Assembly (NCBI RefSeq): GCF_000018545.1 | Contig: NC_000914.2 | Location: 472,166-536,165 of the forward strand | Direction: 5' to 3' | DNA length: 64,000 bases | From: Sinorhizobium fredii NGR234 | GTDB lineage: Bacteria > Pseudomonadota > Alphaproteobacteria > Rhizobiales > Rhizobiaceae | In this document: piece by piece, positions 28,754 through 38,175 of the stretch | Numbering within the stretch: the stretch's first letter is position 1 | Layout: each line of letters begins with the position of its first letter | Translations under genes and position numbers: made by a program | Notes under the pieces: generated by a model | What the model was told of the DNA's origin: nothing | Seen by the model: the letters and a program-made list of their open reading frames with translations, nothing else | Database searches by the model: none

Positions 28754-29881
28754 TTAGCGGCTCAGTTTGCTGGTGTTGCGGCGCCCCAACTGGCGCAGCA
28801 TGTCGGCAACCACGTCGGGCCAGTCAGTGGTGATCAGATTCGTACGATTGACGATCGCCATTTCCGGTTCGCCGCGATAGTCCGGCACTATACCTCCGTG
28901 AGCGACGGATCTGGGATCGGTGTTATGCTCAAAACAACATTTTCCCGCGCTGTTGGCGACGCCCTCCGGATAATAATTACTTTCATGATAGGTGGCGAAG
29001 CCCTGCTTTTGATCGACATAGTCGAGATACGCCTGAAGACCGTCACCCTTGTAGAATTGGTTCATTTCAAACTGGACGGGGAACGGCGCCACATTCCACT
29101 GATCGTAAATTGTATCTTCGTGAGGATCATAGTTGGAATCCTTAACGTTCTGATCGTCCGGATTTTCAACTACGATCAACCCGCCCATGACGTTGGGATC
29201 GTAGGTGGTCCGATTCAGAAACGTACCAATATCCACCGCATCCTTAGCCTTCAGCTTAAACACCACAGCCTTGCTGAGCTTTGGGTTCTTTTTGGCCGCG
29301 AGAATATCAAGGCAACGCTGCGTGAGCTCGATGGGATCAGTGGGATCCTGATCGTCAACCGCCCCTTTCACATCGATGATCATCACATAACCATGCCCAT
29401 CATCTGTGACGTACTGCGCGAGCAGATCAAGCGCCGCGGAAAACGTCATGAACTTGGCGTTGCGTCCTCGCGAGTCCTTGAACACGCGCCCATGACGGTC
29501 GCGTAGATCGGCTTGCTGTACTTGCGAGTAGTTCTGATCGTACAAGAAGCCGGTTCCAGTGGACTCGCGCTCCATCCTGTAATCGTGAGATAGAATGACT
29601 TCCTTATCGGCGGTAAAGCGGGCATCGACCTCCACGGCCTCAATCTGTGAATTCCAGGCGTCCTGCAAGGCGTAGGCTGAGTTCTCGGGATATACCTCCC
29701 AAGATCCGCGGTGCGCAGATAGTAGAACCAAGTCCTGGTCAGGTTTTGGCACTCTAAACATGTTTCTCGTGATGGCGCCGACCAGATATGGTGACGGGTT
29801 CACTGGAAGCACCGCCTCTGCCCTGACATTTGACGAACAACATAAGGCAAATATTGACGTAGAAATCAGCGCTACTCGCAT
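28754..29881 (-). CDS. Exported glycerophosphodiester phosphodiesterase-family protein
   Basis: This 375-residue protein starts with a signal peptide (ALISTSIFALCCSSNVRA). It then shows the GDPD signature LSAHRGSWEVYPENSAYALQ (catalytic His-Arg and Glu-Asn), EAVEVDARFTADKEVILSHD (metal-binding Glu and Asp, second catalytic His) and near the end NRTNLITTDWPDVVADML. The family hydrolyses glycerophosphodiesters to glycerol-3-phosphate and an alcohol; some members act on other phosphodiesters. ATG 29881 is preceded by GGGGATTG; ATG 29911 upstream would bury the signal peptide. The cysteine pair in the leader could allow lipoprotein processing. Confidence 0.85.
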   Translation of the reverse strand: MRVALISTSIFALCCSSNVRAEAVLPVNPSPYLVGAITRNMFRVPKPDQDLVLLSAHRGSWEVYPENSAYALQDAWNSQIEAVEVDARFTADKEVILSHDYRMERESTGTGFLYDQNYSQVQQADLRDRHGRVFKDSRGRNAKFMTFSAALDLLAQYVTDDGHGYVMIIDVKGAVDDQDPTDPIELTQRCLDILAAKKNPKLSKAVVFKLKAKDAVDIGTFLNRTTYDPNVMGGLIVVENPDDQNVKDSNYDPHEDTIYDQWNVAPFPVQFEMNQFYKGDGLQAYLDYVDQKQGFATYHESNYYPEGVANSAGKCCFEHNTDPRSVAHGGIVPDYRGEPEMAIVNRTNLITTDWPDVVADMLRQLGRRNTSKLSR

Positions 29882-30225
29882 GATCAATCCCCGATGAAAA
29901 CAACGTGACACGCCTGTTCATGACGCCATACTAAGCGCTAATCACCCACGGCCGGCTAATCCACCGAAGATCTGCCGCTGCCGTCTGCTTTAAACGAAAT
30001 CCTCGCAGCAAGTTCCGTGCCGAATTGGCGCGCCCCTTACGCCGCACCATTTGTCGGCGCCGCGGTCCGGAACTAACGAAATCCTGGCCGGCCACCAACA
30101 TTCTTGTCCGGCTTAGGACAAACGGTTCGAACAATCTGTTGCAACGAAGATTAATTTGCGCAATGTAATTAAGTGGCAAAGGGGCCCACGCAAGAGGTGT
30201 GCATCTTCAAACTTGGGAGAAGCTC

Positions 30226-30367
30226 ATGAAACTGTCACTCGTCCTTGCATTCCGCAGCCATCGCGATTGCTGCGACATTTTCGGCGAGAGCCGGCGCGCT
30301 GACCATCAACAGTGCTCAAGGCGGCGGACGCGCGCGCTGTGGCAGCCGGCGCTGCGTATGGCTTTAA
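30226..30367 (+). pseudogene. Small exported peptide, frameshifted
   Basis: From ATG 30226 (after GGGAGAAGC) the frame starts MKLSLVLAF; if one C of CC at about 30250 is removed it continues AAIAIAATFSARAGALTINS and ends CGSRRCVWL at 30367. That makes a 46-residue peptide with a signal sequence and a short basic tail. Without the correction there is no sensible product. Confidence 0.4.
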
Positions 30368-30658
30368 ACTACCCTGCGCAGGCAGAGGGGATCCTCTCAT
30401 GGAAAGGTCGGCTTCCTCCCGGAAGCCGCTTTCCTGCTGCTGAGGTCCGAACTCGAACTGAACTCCACGTGGACTAAGTGGCGGAGGGTGGTCTCGCCGG
30501 ATAGGGGAGGCATTGGGCTTCACTGCGCTCGCCATCCCTCATCAAGAAGTCGGTAGGAGTATATGGCCGCCTGTAAGCCATCCTTTCGCCGGCGATGCTC
30601 TTGGTTTCCGAGACCGATGGTCCGTAGTGCATAATCTGGCGGTTGGATTTGGGAAACC

Positions 30659-30847
30659 ATGCTCTCACCCATCGAAAAATCTTGCCTTCGATGGGTGTCC
30701 GAAGGTAGATCTGTCGCCGAGATCGCGCTGATTCAGGGAAAACGTATCCCTGAAGTCGAACAAAGCCTTGCTCGTGCGCTTGAGGCGCTTGGAGCAAAAT
30801 CGATAGAGGAAGCGCTCAGAAAGGCCAATATCTCTATATCCAAATAA
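30659..30847 (+). CDS. Small LuxR-type helix-turn-helix protein
   Basis: This 62-residue protein consists almost only of a GerE/LuxR-like DNA-binding domain: LSPIEKSCLRWVSEGRSVAE followed by IPEVEQSLARALEALGAKSI. The usual KNYLG/TVK motif of the recognition helix is degenerate. It lacks a sensor domain and could be a free-standing regulator or a relic of a larger LuxR protein. Nearby genes give no clue to its target. Confidence 0.6.
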   Translation: MLSPIEKSCLRWVSEGRSVAEIALIQGKRIPEVEQSLARALEALGAKSIEEALRKANISISK

Positions 30848-31703
30848 GATCTCACCTCGAGTGGAGGTGATTGTCTTTCCATCACGGAGGATGGCATGAT
30901 CCTGCGCCAGGTCGGCGCGACGCAGCCCGTACCCGCGGCAACGCGCATAAGCGAAGACGCTTGACGGCATATCGGCAGAACTCGGCCCGCTTCCGGCGAT
31001 GATTGCGGACCGTGCCCGGCTCCGCACAATGCTCGCGAGCCTCGAGCGAACATTGCATGTCGGGTGCTGGCCGGCTGCTTCTTCGATCCCGGCACTGCCG
31101 CCTGCCTGAAGCAGGCAACTGATGCCAAAGGCCCGCTGACAGTGTTTTGCCAGCCGACCCTGGTCCTGATGCCTGCATCACCGCAAGACATCGGCCCGCC
31201 TGGGCCCGTTCAGCGCAAGAAGCCAGGAGCCTGTTGAACGAGAATCGACTCGTCCATCTTCAGCGCAGTATCCTCCAGCAGGACCTCGAGCGAATGATGG
31301 TGGTCCTGATCAACATAGACGAGGTTCGGACTGAGTCTGGCTCCTGATGCTGAGCGGGCCGTGGCAGGCTTCGATCGCCGAGCGGGATGCCGTCATCGAA
31401 GGGGCTGCGGAAGGAGCTGGCCCGATCTGTTGACGCCAGGGTTGTCGCCTTGAAGTGCTCGCGGCGAGACGACGCCGGCTGAGAGAGCCGCGCATCATCT
31501 AACCGCTCTGTTCCGCGCGCGCCGATCATGATCTGCGCCTCCTTTAGCTCGCCCGTCGAGGCAGGGCTCGGGTGTGGCAGACGCTGCCAGCCCATCAACC
31601 CTGTTCCGCACCAGCACCGAGAACAGGGTGTGACGGGCCGGCCTCCCGCGTCTGCCCCTGGCGCCTCGCCCTCGACGGAGAGGGCGAGCTTAAGGAGGCA
31701 GCA
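30848..31703. other. Region before ardC without a supported gene
   Basis: Several medium frames exist on both strands but none has family motifs. A minus-strand stretch ending at about 31221 reads LEVLLEDTALKMDESILVQQ and could be the tail of an unknown gene, without a visible start. Confidence 0.4.
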
Positions 31704-32627
31704 ATGACCACAGATCGCACCCCCCAGACCCCGACCGATATCTACGAGCGGGTCACCAGCCAGATCATCGCCGCCATCGAGGCGGGCGCCAGCGACTACC
31801 GGATGCCCTGGCATCACGACGGATCGGCCATCACCACGCCCGTCAACGTCGCCTCAAGCAAGGCTTATCGCGGCGTCAACATCCTCTCGCTCTGGGCTGC
31901 GGCGCACGCTGAAGGCTATGCCGCCGGCATCTGGGGCACCTACCGCCAATGGCAGGCGCTCGACGCTCAGGTTCGCAAGGGCGAGCGCGGTCACTTGGTC
32001 GTGTTCTGGAAGACGACCGATCGTGACGCGGCGGACGCCCAACACGGCGACGAGGATCGTCACGAGCCCGCCCGGCGTCTGTTCGCCCGCGGCTACACCG
32101 TATTCAACTGCGCCCAGGTCGACGGCTACACGCCGCCCGAGATGCCGGTGCTGCCCGAGGCCGAGCGGATCGAGCGGGCCGAACGGTTCTGCGCTTCCCT
32201 CGGCATCGACATCCGCCACGGCGGTTCGCAGGCCTATTACCGTCCGTCTACCGATCATGTGCAGATGCCGGAGTTCGCCTGCTTCCGCGACGCGGTCGCC
32301 TACTACGCCGTATTGCTCCATGAATGTGGCCACGCTTCCGGCGCCAAGCATCGCCTCGACCGCGATCTTTCCGGACGCTTCGGCTCGGCCGCATACGCTA
32401 TGGAGGAATGCACGGTCGAGTTGTTGAGCGCGATGATCTGCGCCGATCTCAACCTCAGCGTCGAGGCGAGACCCGACCACGCCCGGTACATCGCCTCCTG
32501 GCTCGAGGCGCTGCGCTCCGACCAGCGCGCCATCTTCACTGCGGCGAGCAAGGCGCAGCAGATCGCCGACTGGATGCACGCGCAACAGAGCGACGCTCAG
32601 AGGAACGAGGTCCGGGGCGCTGCATAG
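31704..32627 (+). CDS. ardC: ArdC-like antirestriction protein
   Basis: This 307-residue protein has an N-terminal ssDNA-binding domain (DIYERVTSQIIAAIEAG, MPWH, AYRGVNILSLW) and a C-terminal zincin-like metallopeptidase domain with HEXXH-type LLHECGHASGAKHRL. ArdC proteins enter recipients with conjugative plasmids and protect incoming DNA from restriction. Here it sits about 5.5 kb from traG, fitting a conjugative plasmid. ATG 31704 follows AAGGAGGCAGC, a strong ribosome site. The longer frame back to 31572 has no family similarity. Confidence 0.88.
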   Translation: MTTDRTPQTPTDIYERVTSQIIAAIEAGASDYRMPWHHDGSAITTPVNVASSKAYRGVNILSLWAAAHAEGYAAGIWGTYRQWQALDAQVRKGERGHLVVFWKTTDRDAADAQHGDEDRHEPARRLFARGYTVFNCAQVDGYTPPEMPVLPEAERIERAERFCASLGIDIRHGGSQAYYRPSTDHVQMPEFACFRDAVAYYAVLLHECGHASGAKHRLDRDLSGRFGSAAYAMEECTVELLSAMICADLNLSVEARPDHARYIASWLEALRSDQRAIFTAASKAQQIADWMHAQQSDAQRNEVRGAA

Positions 32628-32640
32628 GCGCCCCCAGCGA

Positions 32641-32885
32641 TCAGTTGACAGTTCGCTCCTGGAGCAACGTTTCGATCAACGGACACTCCGGGAGCGTGCC
32701 GTCGCCGCATTGGGCAACGACGGATTTGAGAACGCGCTCCATGCGCCTCAGGTCGGCGATTCGCCGCCGATGCCAAGGCTGAACAGGACAAGGGGAATGA
32801 TGCAACAGGACGAGGCGGCGAGCGCGCCGAGAATGCCACCGGCTGCGACCAGGCGCTGTCGTCCGAGCATGAAGCCATAAACAAT
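32641..32885 (-). pseudogene. merT/merR remnant, fused by deletion
   Basis: On the minus strand the sequence reads YGFMLGRQRLVAAGGILGAL then AASSCCIIPLVLFSLGIGG, the first helix of the mercury transporter MerT with its CC pair. It then passes directly into RIADLRRMERVLKSVVAQCG and PECPLIETLLQ, the C-terminal end of the MerR regulator. These genes are normally separate and divergent, so a deletion joined them. Neither is functional. Confidence 0.7.
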
Positions 32886-33023
32886 TGCTGCGCATCCTCC
32901 CCCCAGGACAAGGCTGTCATTTCTGTGCCCGCGACACCGCCGAGCTTTGCCGTGCGGCCGGGCGTGACGTTTCCCAACTGGTCGGTCGTCACGTCGCCGG
33001 TAGTCCGGAACGCGCTGCCGGCC

Positions 33024-33863
33024 ATGGTCGGCTCCGACCATGTGCTCAAGCGCTGGAGCGGCTATGATACAGCGGCGGACCGCGTGCGCATCGCGCTGGT
33101 TAAGTATGCCGAGGACGGACGAGCCCCAAGCCGGAGCGCGCTTGCGGAGCGCGCCGAACTCAGCGGGGCGGCCATCCGGCCTCTGCTCGCAGAACTTCGC
33201 CGGCGCGCTCTGGTCGTTCTCGACGGCGAGCAGATCGTCGGCGCTTATCCCTTCACCGACCGGGAGACGGGCCATCGGGTGACGCTGTACGGACACGTAG
33301 TCAACGCCATGTGCACCGTCGACGCGCTCGGCATCGGCGCCATGACCAATCGTGACATCGCTATTGCCTCGCAATGCCGCCATTGCGGCGCGCCGATCCG
33401 GATCACCACGCGGCAGCGAGGACGGGCGCTGGCCGAGGTCGCGCCGTCGACGGTCGTCATGTGGCAGACTGTCCGCTATGAACGCGGCTGCGCAGCGCTC
33501 TGCGCGACGACGGCGTTTTTCTGCTCTGACGAGCATCTATCCGCCTGGCGCGACAGACGTTCCGCCGACGAGCCGGGCTTCCGGCTGTCGATCGAGGAAG
33601 GGCTCGAGGCCGGCCGCGCGCTTTTCGGGCCGAGCCTTGCCGGTCCGATGCGGCATCGAAGAGCGCGACGGTCGCAAGCCGGCCCTTCCCGGCCAACGGC
33701 CGCAATGGAGGTGCCTATGACCTCGTCGTGGTTGGCGCCGGCTCGGCCGGCTTCTCGGCCGCGATCACGGCCGCCGATCAGGGCGCGCAAGTCGCGCTCA
33801 TCGGCAGCGGCACCATCGGCGGCACTTGCGTCAATGTCGGCCGCGTGCCGTCGAAGACCCTGA
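33024..33863 (+). CDS. merB: MerB-like organomercurial lyase
   Basis: The protein resembles alkylmercury lyases, which cleave the carbon-mercury bond. It has a winged-helix-like N-terminus (ALAERAELSGAAIRPLLAEL), then NAMCTVDALGIG (equivalent to Cys96 and Asp99) and TAFFCSDEHLSAWR (equivalent to Cys159). All three catalytic residues are thus present. ATG 33024 is used, though the frame opens at 32925. MerB similarity ends near 33650, where the frame runs on ~70 codons over the start of merA, so the natural end is uncertain. It belongs to the decayed mer locus. Confidence 0.7.
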   Translation: MVGSDHVLKRWSGYDTAADRVRIALVKYAEDGRAPSRSALAERAELSGAAIRPLLAELRRRALVVLDGEQIVGAYPFTDRETGHRVTLYGHVVNAMCTVDALGIGAMTNRDIAIASQCRHCGAPIRITTRQRGRALAEVAPSTVVMWQTVRYERGCAALCATTAFFCSDEHLSAWRDRRSADEPGFRLSIEEGLEAGRALFGPSLAGPMRHRRARRSQAGPSRPTAAMEVPMTSSWLAPARPASRPRSRPPIRARKSRSSAAAPSAALASMSAACRRRP

Positions 33864-35103
33864 TCCGCGCCGCCGAGACGCTGCACAATGCACGCGCCGC
33901 CGCCCGCTTTGCCGGCATCACCGCCGAGGCCGAACTGACCGACTGGTGTGGAACCGTCCATCAGAAGGAGATGCTGGTTTCCGATCTGCGCCGGGCCAAG
34001 TATGTCGACCTGCTCCCCGTCTATAACGGCATCGCCTATCGCGTCGGTCCAGCGCGCCTCATCGACGGCGGTGTCGAGGTGAATGGCACGCGCATTCCGG
34101 CCGGCAGGATCATCGTCGCCACCGGCGCACGTCCGGCGGCCCCCGCCATTCCCGGCATCGAGACCGTGCCGTATCTGACCAGCACGACCACGCTCGACCT
34201 CGAGGAACTGCCGCGTTCGCTGCTCGTCATGGGCGCTGGCTATATCGGCGCAGAGCTCGCCCAGATGTTCGCCCGCGCCGGCGTCAAGGTGACGCTCGTC
34301 TGCCGGTCGCGCCTGCTCCCCGAGGCTGAGCCCGAGATCGGCGCGGCGCTGACGGGGGTTTCGAGGACGAGTGTATCACCGTCGTCTCCGGCATCGCCTA
34401 CCGCGCCATCCGCAGGATCGAGGGCGGCGTTCTACTGACCGTCACGCGCGACGGCCAAGACGTTGCGATCGACGCCGATCAGGTGCTGATCGCGACCGGC
34501 CGCACCCCCAACATCGACGGCCTTGGCCTCGCCGACCATGGGATCGCCGTCTCGCTGAACGGCGGCATCGTCGTCGACGACCGAATGCGCACCACCCGGG
34601 TCGGCATCTATGCCGCCGGCGACGTCACCGGCCGCGACCAGTTCGTCTACATGGCCGCCTACGGCGCCAGGCTCGCGGCGAGGAACGCCCTCAACGGCGA
34701 CGGCCTGTGCTACGACAACAGCGCCATGCCGGCGATCGTGTTCACCGATCCGCAGATGGCGAGCGTCGGGCTGACCGAGGCCGCGGCGCGCGCCGAGCGA
34801 AATGCGGTCCCTGTCTTGACGATCGGTCTCGACCAGGTGCCCCCCGCGCTCGCCGCTCGCGATACCTGAGGGCTCATCAAGCTCGTCGCCGACGCTGGAA
34901 CCCGTTGCCTACTCGGCGCGCACATCCTCGCGCCGGAGGGTGCCGACAGCATCCAGACCGCGACGCTGGCGGTCCGGCAGGGCCTCACCGTCGACGAACT
35001 GGCGGACACGATTTTTCCGTACCTCACCACCGTCGAAGGGCTGAAACTCGTGGCGCTGGCTTTCGACAAGGACGTCGCCAGGCTGTCGGGCTGTGCCGGC
35101 TGA
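33660..35103 (+). pseudogene. merA: Mercuric reductase gene, multiply inactivated
   Basis: The sequence reads YDLVVVGAGSAGFSAAI (FAD site), then GGTCVNVGRVPSKTLIRAAE. The second cysteine of the redox pair CVNVGC has become Arg. Near 34355 the frame shifts, continuing DADQVLIATGRTPNIDG and YAAGDVTGRDQFVYMAAYG. A TGA interrupts at 34867, and the protein would end LSGCAG, where MerA usually has two cysteines (SCCAG). So there is one frameshift, one in-frame stop and loss of two key cysteines. It would have reduced Hg(II) to Hg(0) in the cytoplasm. No in-frame ATG is seen at its start. Confidence 0.85.
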
Positions 35104-35647
35104 TCAACGCTGTTGACAGGGGTTTACTGGGAGAAATCCGTCGCCCCGTCGCTGCTGACGGCTTGACTGTCAGGATATGTCGCGGAGCTTGGTAGTTGCT
35201 TCCTACGCGCCGATCTCGGTATCGCGCCCGAACTGGAGCCGCGGCCGGATCACGCGTCTGCGAAGCTCCATACGGAGGTGCTCGCGGCAAACGACCAGGC
35301 ATCCGGAGCGGTTTCACCTATGAGCCGTTTGGACACATTCGATCGAAAGGCGCGAGCGTAGCCAGTCCCATGTTCCTTCTCTTCATTGTTGCGGCGCTCA
35401 CTTCTGGCGCTCGATGAGGCATGCCTGACCGGAGAACGGCTTCGCCTCGATTGGCTTCCCGCAACGGCCCTTCAGAACTTTCTTCCCCTGCCGGCTCCGC
35501 CGTCATTCCTCACGGAACAACAAAGTTCTTCCTGCCCGCCCTCCACAATGTTTCGGCCTTTCAGGTGCGGACCGATCGCCCCCGGTCTTTCCGACAGCCA
35601 TCGAGGCCGCGAAGGGCGCGGCCCGAAACAACGAAAGGAACATGACA
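35104..35647. other. Intergenic region after merA
   Basis: No supported gene. The last ~100 bases probably hold the promoter and ribosome site (GAAAGGAAC) of the DUF736 gene. Confidence 0.45.
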
Positions 35648-35956
35648 ATGGCTACCATTGGCACCTTCACCTCTACCGAAAACGGCTTCACCGGCTCAAT
35701 CCGCACCCTCGCCCTTAACGTCAAAGCTCGCATCGGCCGCATCGAAAATCCCTCGGACAAGGGCCCGCACTTCCGCATTTACGCAGGTGCCGTCGAACTA
35801 GGCGCCGCCTGGCAGAAGCGCTCCGAGCAGGACCGTGACTACCTCTCGGTCAAGCTCGACGACCCGAGCTTCCCGGCCCCGATCTACGCGACGCTGACGG
35901 AAGTCGAAGGCGAAGATGGCTACCAGCTCATCTGGTCCCGCCCCAACCGGGACTGA
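35648..35956 (+). CDS. DUF736 family protein
   Basis: This 102-residue protein matches DUF736: [20 protein letters not shown], then [18 protein letters not shown] and [14 protein letters not shown]. These small proteins are common on rhizobial plasmids, often in several copies and near conjugation genes, and their function is unknown. ATG 35648 has GGAACATGACA upstream; ATG 35642 is two codons earlier. A strong terminator follows its stop, so it is a single-gene unit. Confidence 0.88.
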
Positions 35957-35967
35957 TACTCTCGATT

Positions 35968-35994
35968 AAGGCCTCGCCGCCAGGCGGGGCCTTT
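35968..35994 (+). terminator. Rho-independent-like terminator after DUF736
   Basis: AAGGCCTCGCC-GCCA-GGCGGGGCCTTT forms a GC-rich 11-bp stem (one G-T pair) ending in three T. It starts 12 bp after the DUF736 stop. Confidence 0.75.
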
Positions 35995-36011
35995 CACCGC
36001 GGAAATACACA

Positions 36012-36036
36012 GCATTTACAACAATACTGTAAATGC
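36012..36036. promoter_or_regulatory. Palindromic operator before the Phd-type pair
   Basis: GCATTTACA, 7-bp spacer, TGTAAATGC: a perfect 9-bp inverted repeat in the promoter region 60 bp before the antitoxin start. Phd/YefM-type antitoxins bind such palindromes to repress their own operon. Confidence 0.65.
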
Positions 36037-36095
36037 CGGATTTGCGTCGGTTCTGATGCTATGGTGCCCGCCGGCAAAGACATCTGGAGATCAAC

Positions 36096-36362
36096 ATGCC
36101 TCGCCCCGGTGGTTCCTACTCAACAAGCGATCTATCCCGGAAGTCCGGCGATATCATCGCCGAGGCGTTGCGCCATCCGGTCACGATCACCCAACGCAAC
36201 AAGCCGCGCCTCGTCCTCCTTAACATCGACGACTACGAACGGCTGATGCGGCAATACGATGCCCGTTCAGTCGGCACACTCGAAACCCTGCCGGGCGAGC
36301 TGCTCAACGAATTCGAGGCGGCGGTGGACGCCTATGGGGAAACCGACGAGACCAATCGATGA
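36096..36362 (+). CDS. Phd/YefM-type antitoxin
   Basis: This 88-residue protein has a typical Phd/YefM DNA-binding N-terminus: STSDLSRKSGDIIAEALRHP then VTITQRNKPRLVLLNIDDYE and RLM. The acidic C-terminus (FEAAVDAYGETDETNR) would wrap the toxin. CTGGAG precedes the ATG. Its stop overlaps the next start (ATGA). With the upstream palindrome this is a self-regulated toxin-antitoxin operon, likely stabilising the plasmid. Confidence 0.85.
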   Translation: MPRPGGSYSTSDLSRKSGDIIAEALRHPVTITQRNKPRLVLLNIDDYERLMRQYDARSVGTLETLPGELLNEFEAAVDAYGETDETNR

Positions 36363-36775
36363 GCAGCTATAATGGCATCCAGACCGCGACGGTCATCCGT
36401 TATCCCTATTTATGCGCGCGGCAAGCCCGAAAAGGAGAGATAGAGCGGCGGAAGTATCGGCCAGTCGCCGTCGGCGTGAGGCTTGCCCGACCTGATGACG
36501 ACCTGGTTCTGTTTTTCCCGATCACCACCAAGCAGCCCGAGCAGGCTCGCTGCGCGGCTGAAATTCCGGCCATCGAGAAGCGGCGGGCCGGCCTCGATGC
36601 AGACCTGCGCCTCTGGATCATCTTCGATGAATTCAACACCTATATCGTTGGCCGCTCCTTTTACATCGAGCCCGAGCCGCCGATCGGGCGGTTCAGCAAA
36701 GCGTTCTTCCTTCCCCTCCTCCGCGAGTTCATCGCGCGCCGCAAATCGCTCACCGAGATCAGCCGGGTCAGATAG
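36359..36775 (+). CDS. Putative toxin partner, type II toxin-antitoxin
   Basis: This 138-residue protein starts inside the antitoxin stop codon. It reads VIRYPYLCARQARKGEIERR and KYRPVAVGVRL, then VLFFPITTKQP, a beta-barrel-like pattern recalling MazF/PemK-type toxins. A definite family cannot be assigned by eye. Its position after a Phd-type antitoxin is the main evidence for a toxin role, perhaps as an RNase. Confidence 0.6.
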   Translation: MSSYNGIQTATVIRYPYLCARQARKGEIERRKYRPVAVGVRLARPDDDLVLFFPITTKQPEQARCAAEIPAIEKRRAGLDADLRLWIIFDEFNTYIVGRSFYIEPEPPIGRFSKAFFLPLLREFIARRKSLTEISRVR

Positions 36776-37012
36776 CACACCCTGAGATTCGTACCGGGGC
36801 GAGTGAGGCCGGACGTCCCCTCCGGCCGGGAGGAACCCATAAGCGGTGGTGGCGCGCCATTCCGATGTCTTCGATGAGGCTGTCGCGGCTGGCGCCTTCG
36901 CCAGGCGTTGGATCGGCTTCTTGCCGGAACCCCGCAACATTTCGCGCCGGCCGACGGCTCCGCGTCCTCGGCAAAGGTGAGCAGCCATTCCTTCCGGAAG
37001 GGAAAGCTCGGT

Positions 37013-37450
37013 CTAAAGCTCGCCATCAAGATTCCGTTCTTCATCTAAATCCAAGTGTCCTTCCGGATCTGGAACCGGCGCGGATGTAGCGCTTTCGTGC
37101 TCCGCTTCGGCGGGCCATTTTTCCTTCGGCAAGGAAGGTCGCGGACGATAACCGCGTTTTCGTTTCTGTCGGAGCAGATCGAGAAACAATCGGACCGCAT
37201 CCTCTTCCTGGCCGAAATGATGGACCATCATCTGTCCCTTGGTTCCAATGCGACCCCACTTGCGAAGCAGGCAGATGTCGCCGAAGAGGTTCGGTTCGAT
37301 CGACATGGCATAGTAGCGGGCCATATTCCTCGAGGGATCCAGGCGCTCGACATAGAGCCGGTAGGGTTGCGAGATCATGAGATCAGAATCGCTGATCCCG
37401 ACTATCGCGTCCAACGACACTTGTGAATCGGTGGGCACGGATCGATTCAT
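37013..37450 (-). CDS. WGR-domain protein
   Basis: This 145-residue protein contains a WGR domain: YRLYVERLDPSRNMARYYAM then LLRKWGRIGTKGQMMVHHFG and EDAVRLFLDLLRQKRKRGYR. WGR domains bind nucleic acid in PARPs and in bacterial MolR-type proteins. Small free-standing WGR proteins are common on rhizobial plasmids with unknown role. ATG 37450 is chosen because sequence upstream of it has no family similarity. The C-terminal tail is acidic. Confidence 0.85.
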   Translation of the reverse strand: MNRSVPTDSQVSLDAIVGISDSDLMISQPYRLYVERLDPSRNMARYYAMSIEPNLFGDICLLRKWGRIGTKGQMMVHHFGQEEDAVRLFLDLLRQKRKRGYRPRPSLPKEKWPAEAEHESATSAPVPDPEGHLDLDEERNLDGEL

Positions 37451-38175
37451 ATCGCTGATGTTATGAGAAAGAGCATGTTGGGCGAGACGCCTATGGCGCA
37501 CGGCTCTACTCGCTGCGCTCACGGAGCCCGCCCGCGGTCCCCGCCCCGTCGGGTGACGATTCTCTCGCGACCTCTCAGTCACACCAGCCGTGTCGCACAC
37601 CGTCCCAGCGCCTGGCAAGGCCCTCATGAACGAGCGTGCTGCCCCAGCGAGCGCCCCGCTCGTGTCACCGTGCGGAGCTTGCGCCCATACTTGTCCTCAT
37701 CTCGTAACCCGGTTGAAAGCGAGAATGTCCCCGCGTTGAGCAGGGTGAGAAGGCGTGCGTTCGCCTCCTCCCCCTTATCCGTTCGGCCTCGCATCGCGGA
37801 GGGCGCGACTCAGGTGTGTCGAAATCGGCAATGCGGATTTTTTCGCCCTCGAACCAGAACCGCCATCGACGACGCAGTTGATGTGGCGGCCATCACCGCA
37901 GATCGAAAGCGAAGCCGACAGCAAGTCCGCTTTTGACGTGTTGGCTAAAGTCAGGAGACAAAACTGTGTGCAGAAGCGGGGAGCAGTCGTTCCCGCCTCC
38001 CCTTCGGGCCACTATGTTGAGGCTCCTGCGGCTGCCCTGTTTCCCGCTCCTCGCACGACGAGAATGCCCGAAATCCCGCCTGTTGGGCGGCGCTCACGCT
38101 GATTTCTCCGATACTCTTCATGCTCCTGGATCCGCCTTGCTCGTTGCACTGCGCGCCGGCTGGATCAGGCGGGCT
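37451..38175. other. Gap between the WGR gene and traG
   Basis: No gene can be supported in these ~725 bp. The frames are short, arginine- and serine-rich shadows without motifs. Confidence 0.5.

Noticed and set aside
30882..31191. Small genes on the minus strand before ardC
   Set aside because: Frames overlap each other, lack ribosome sites and show no family motif.
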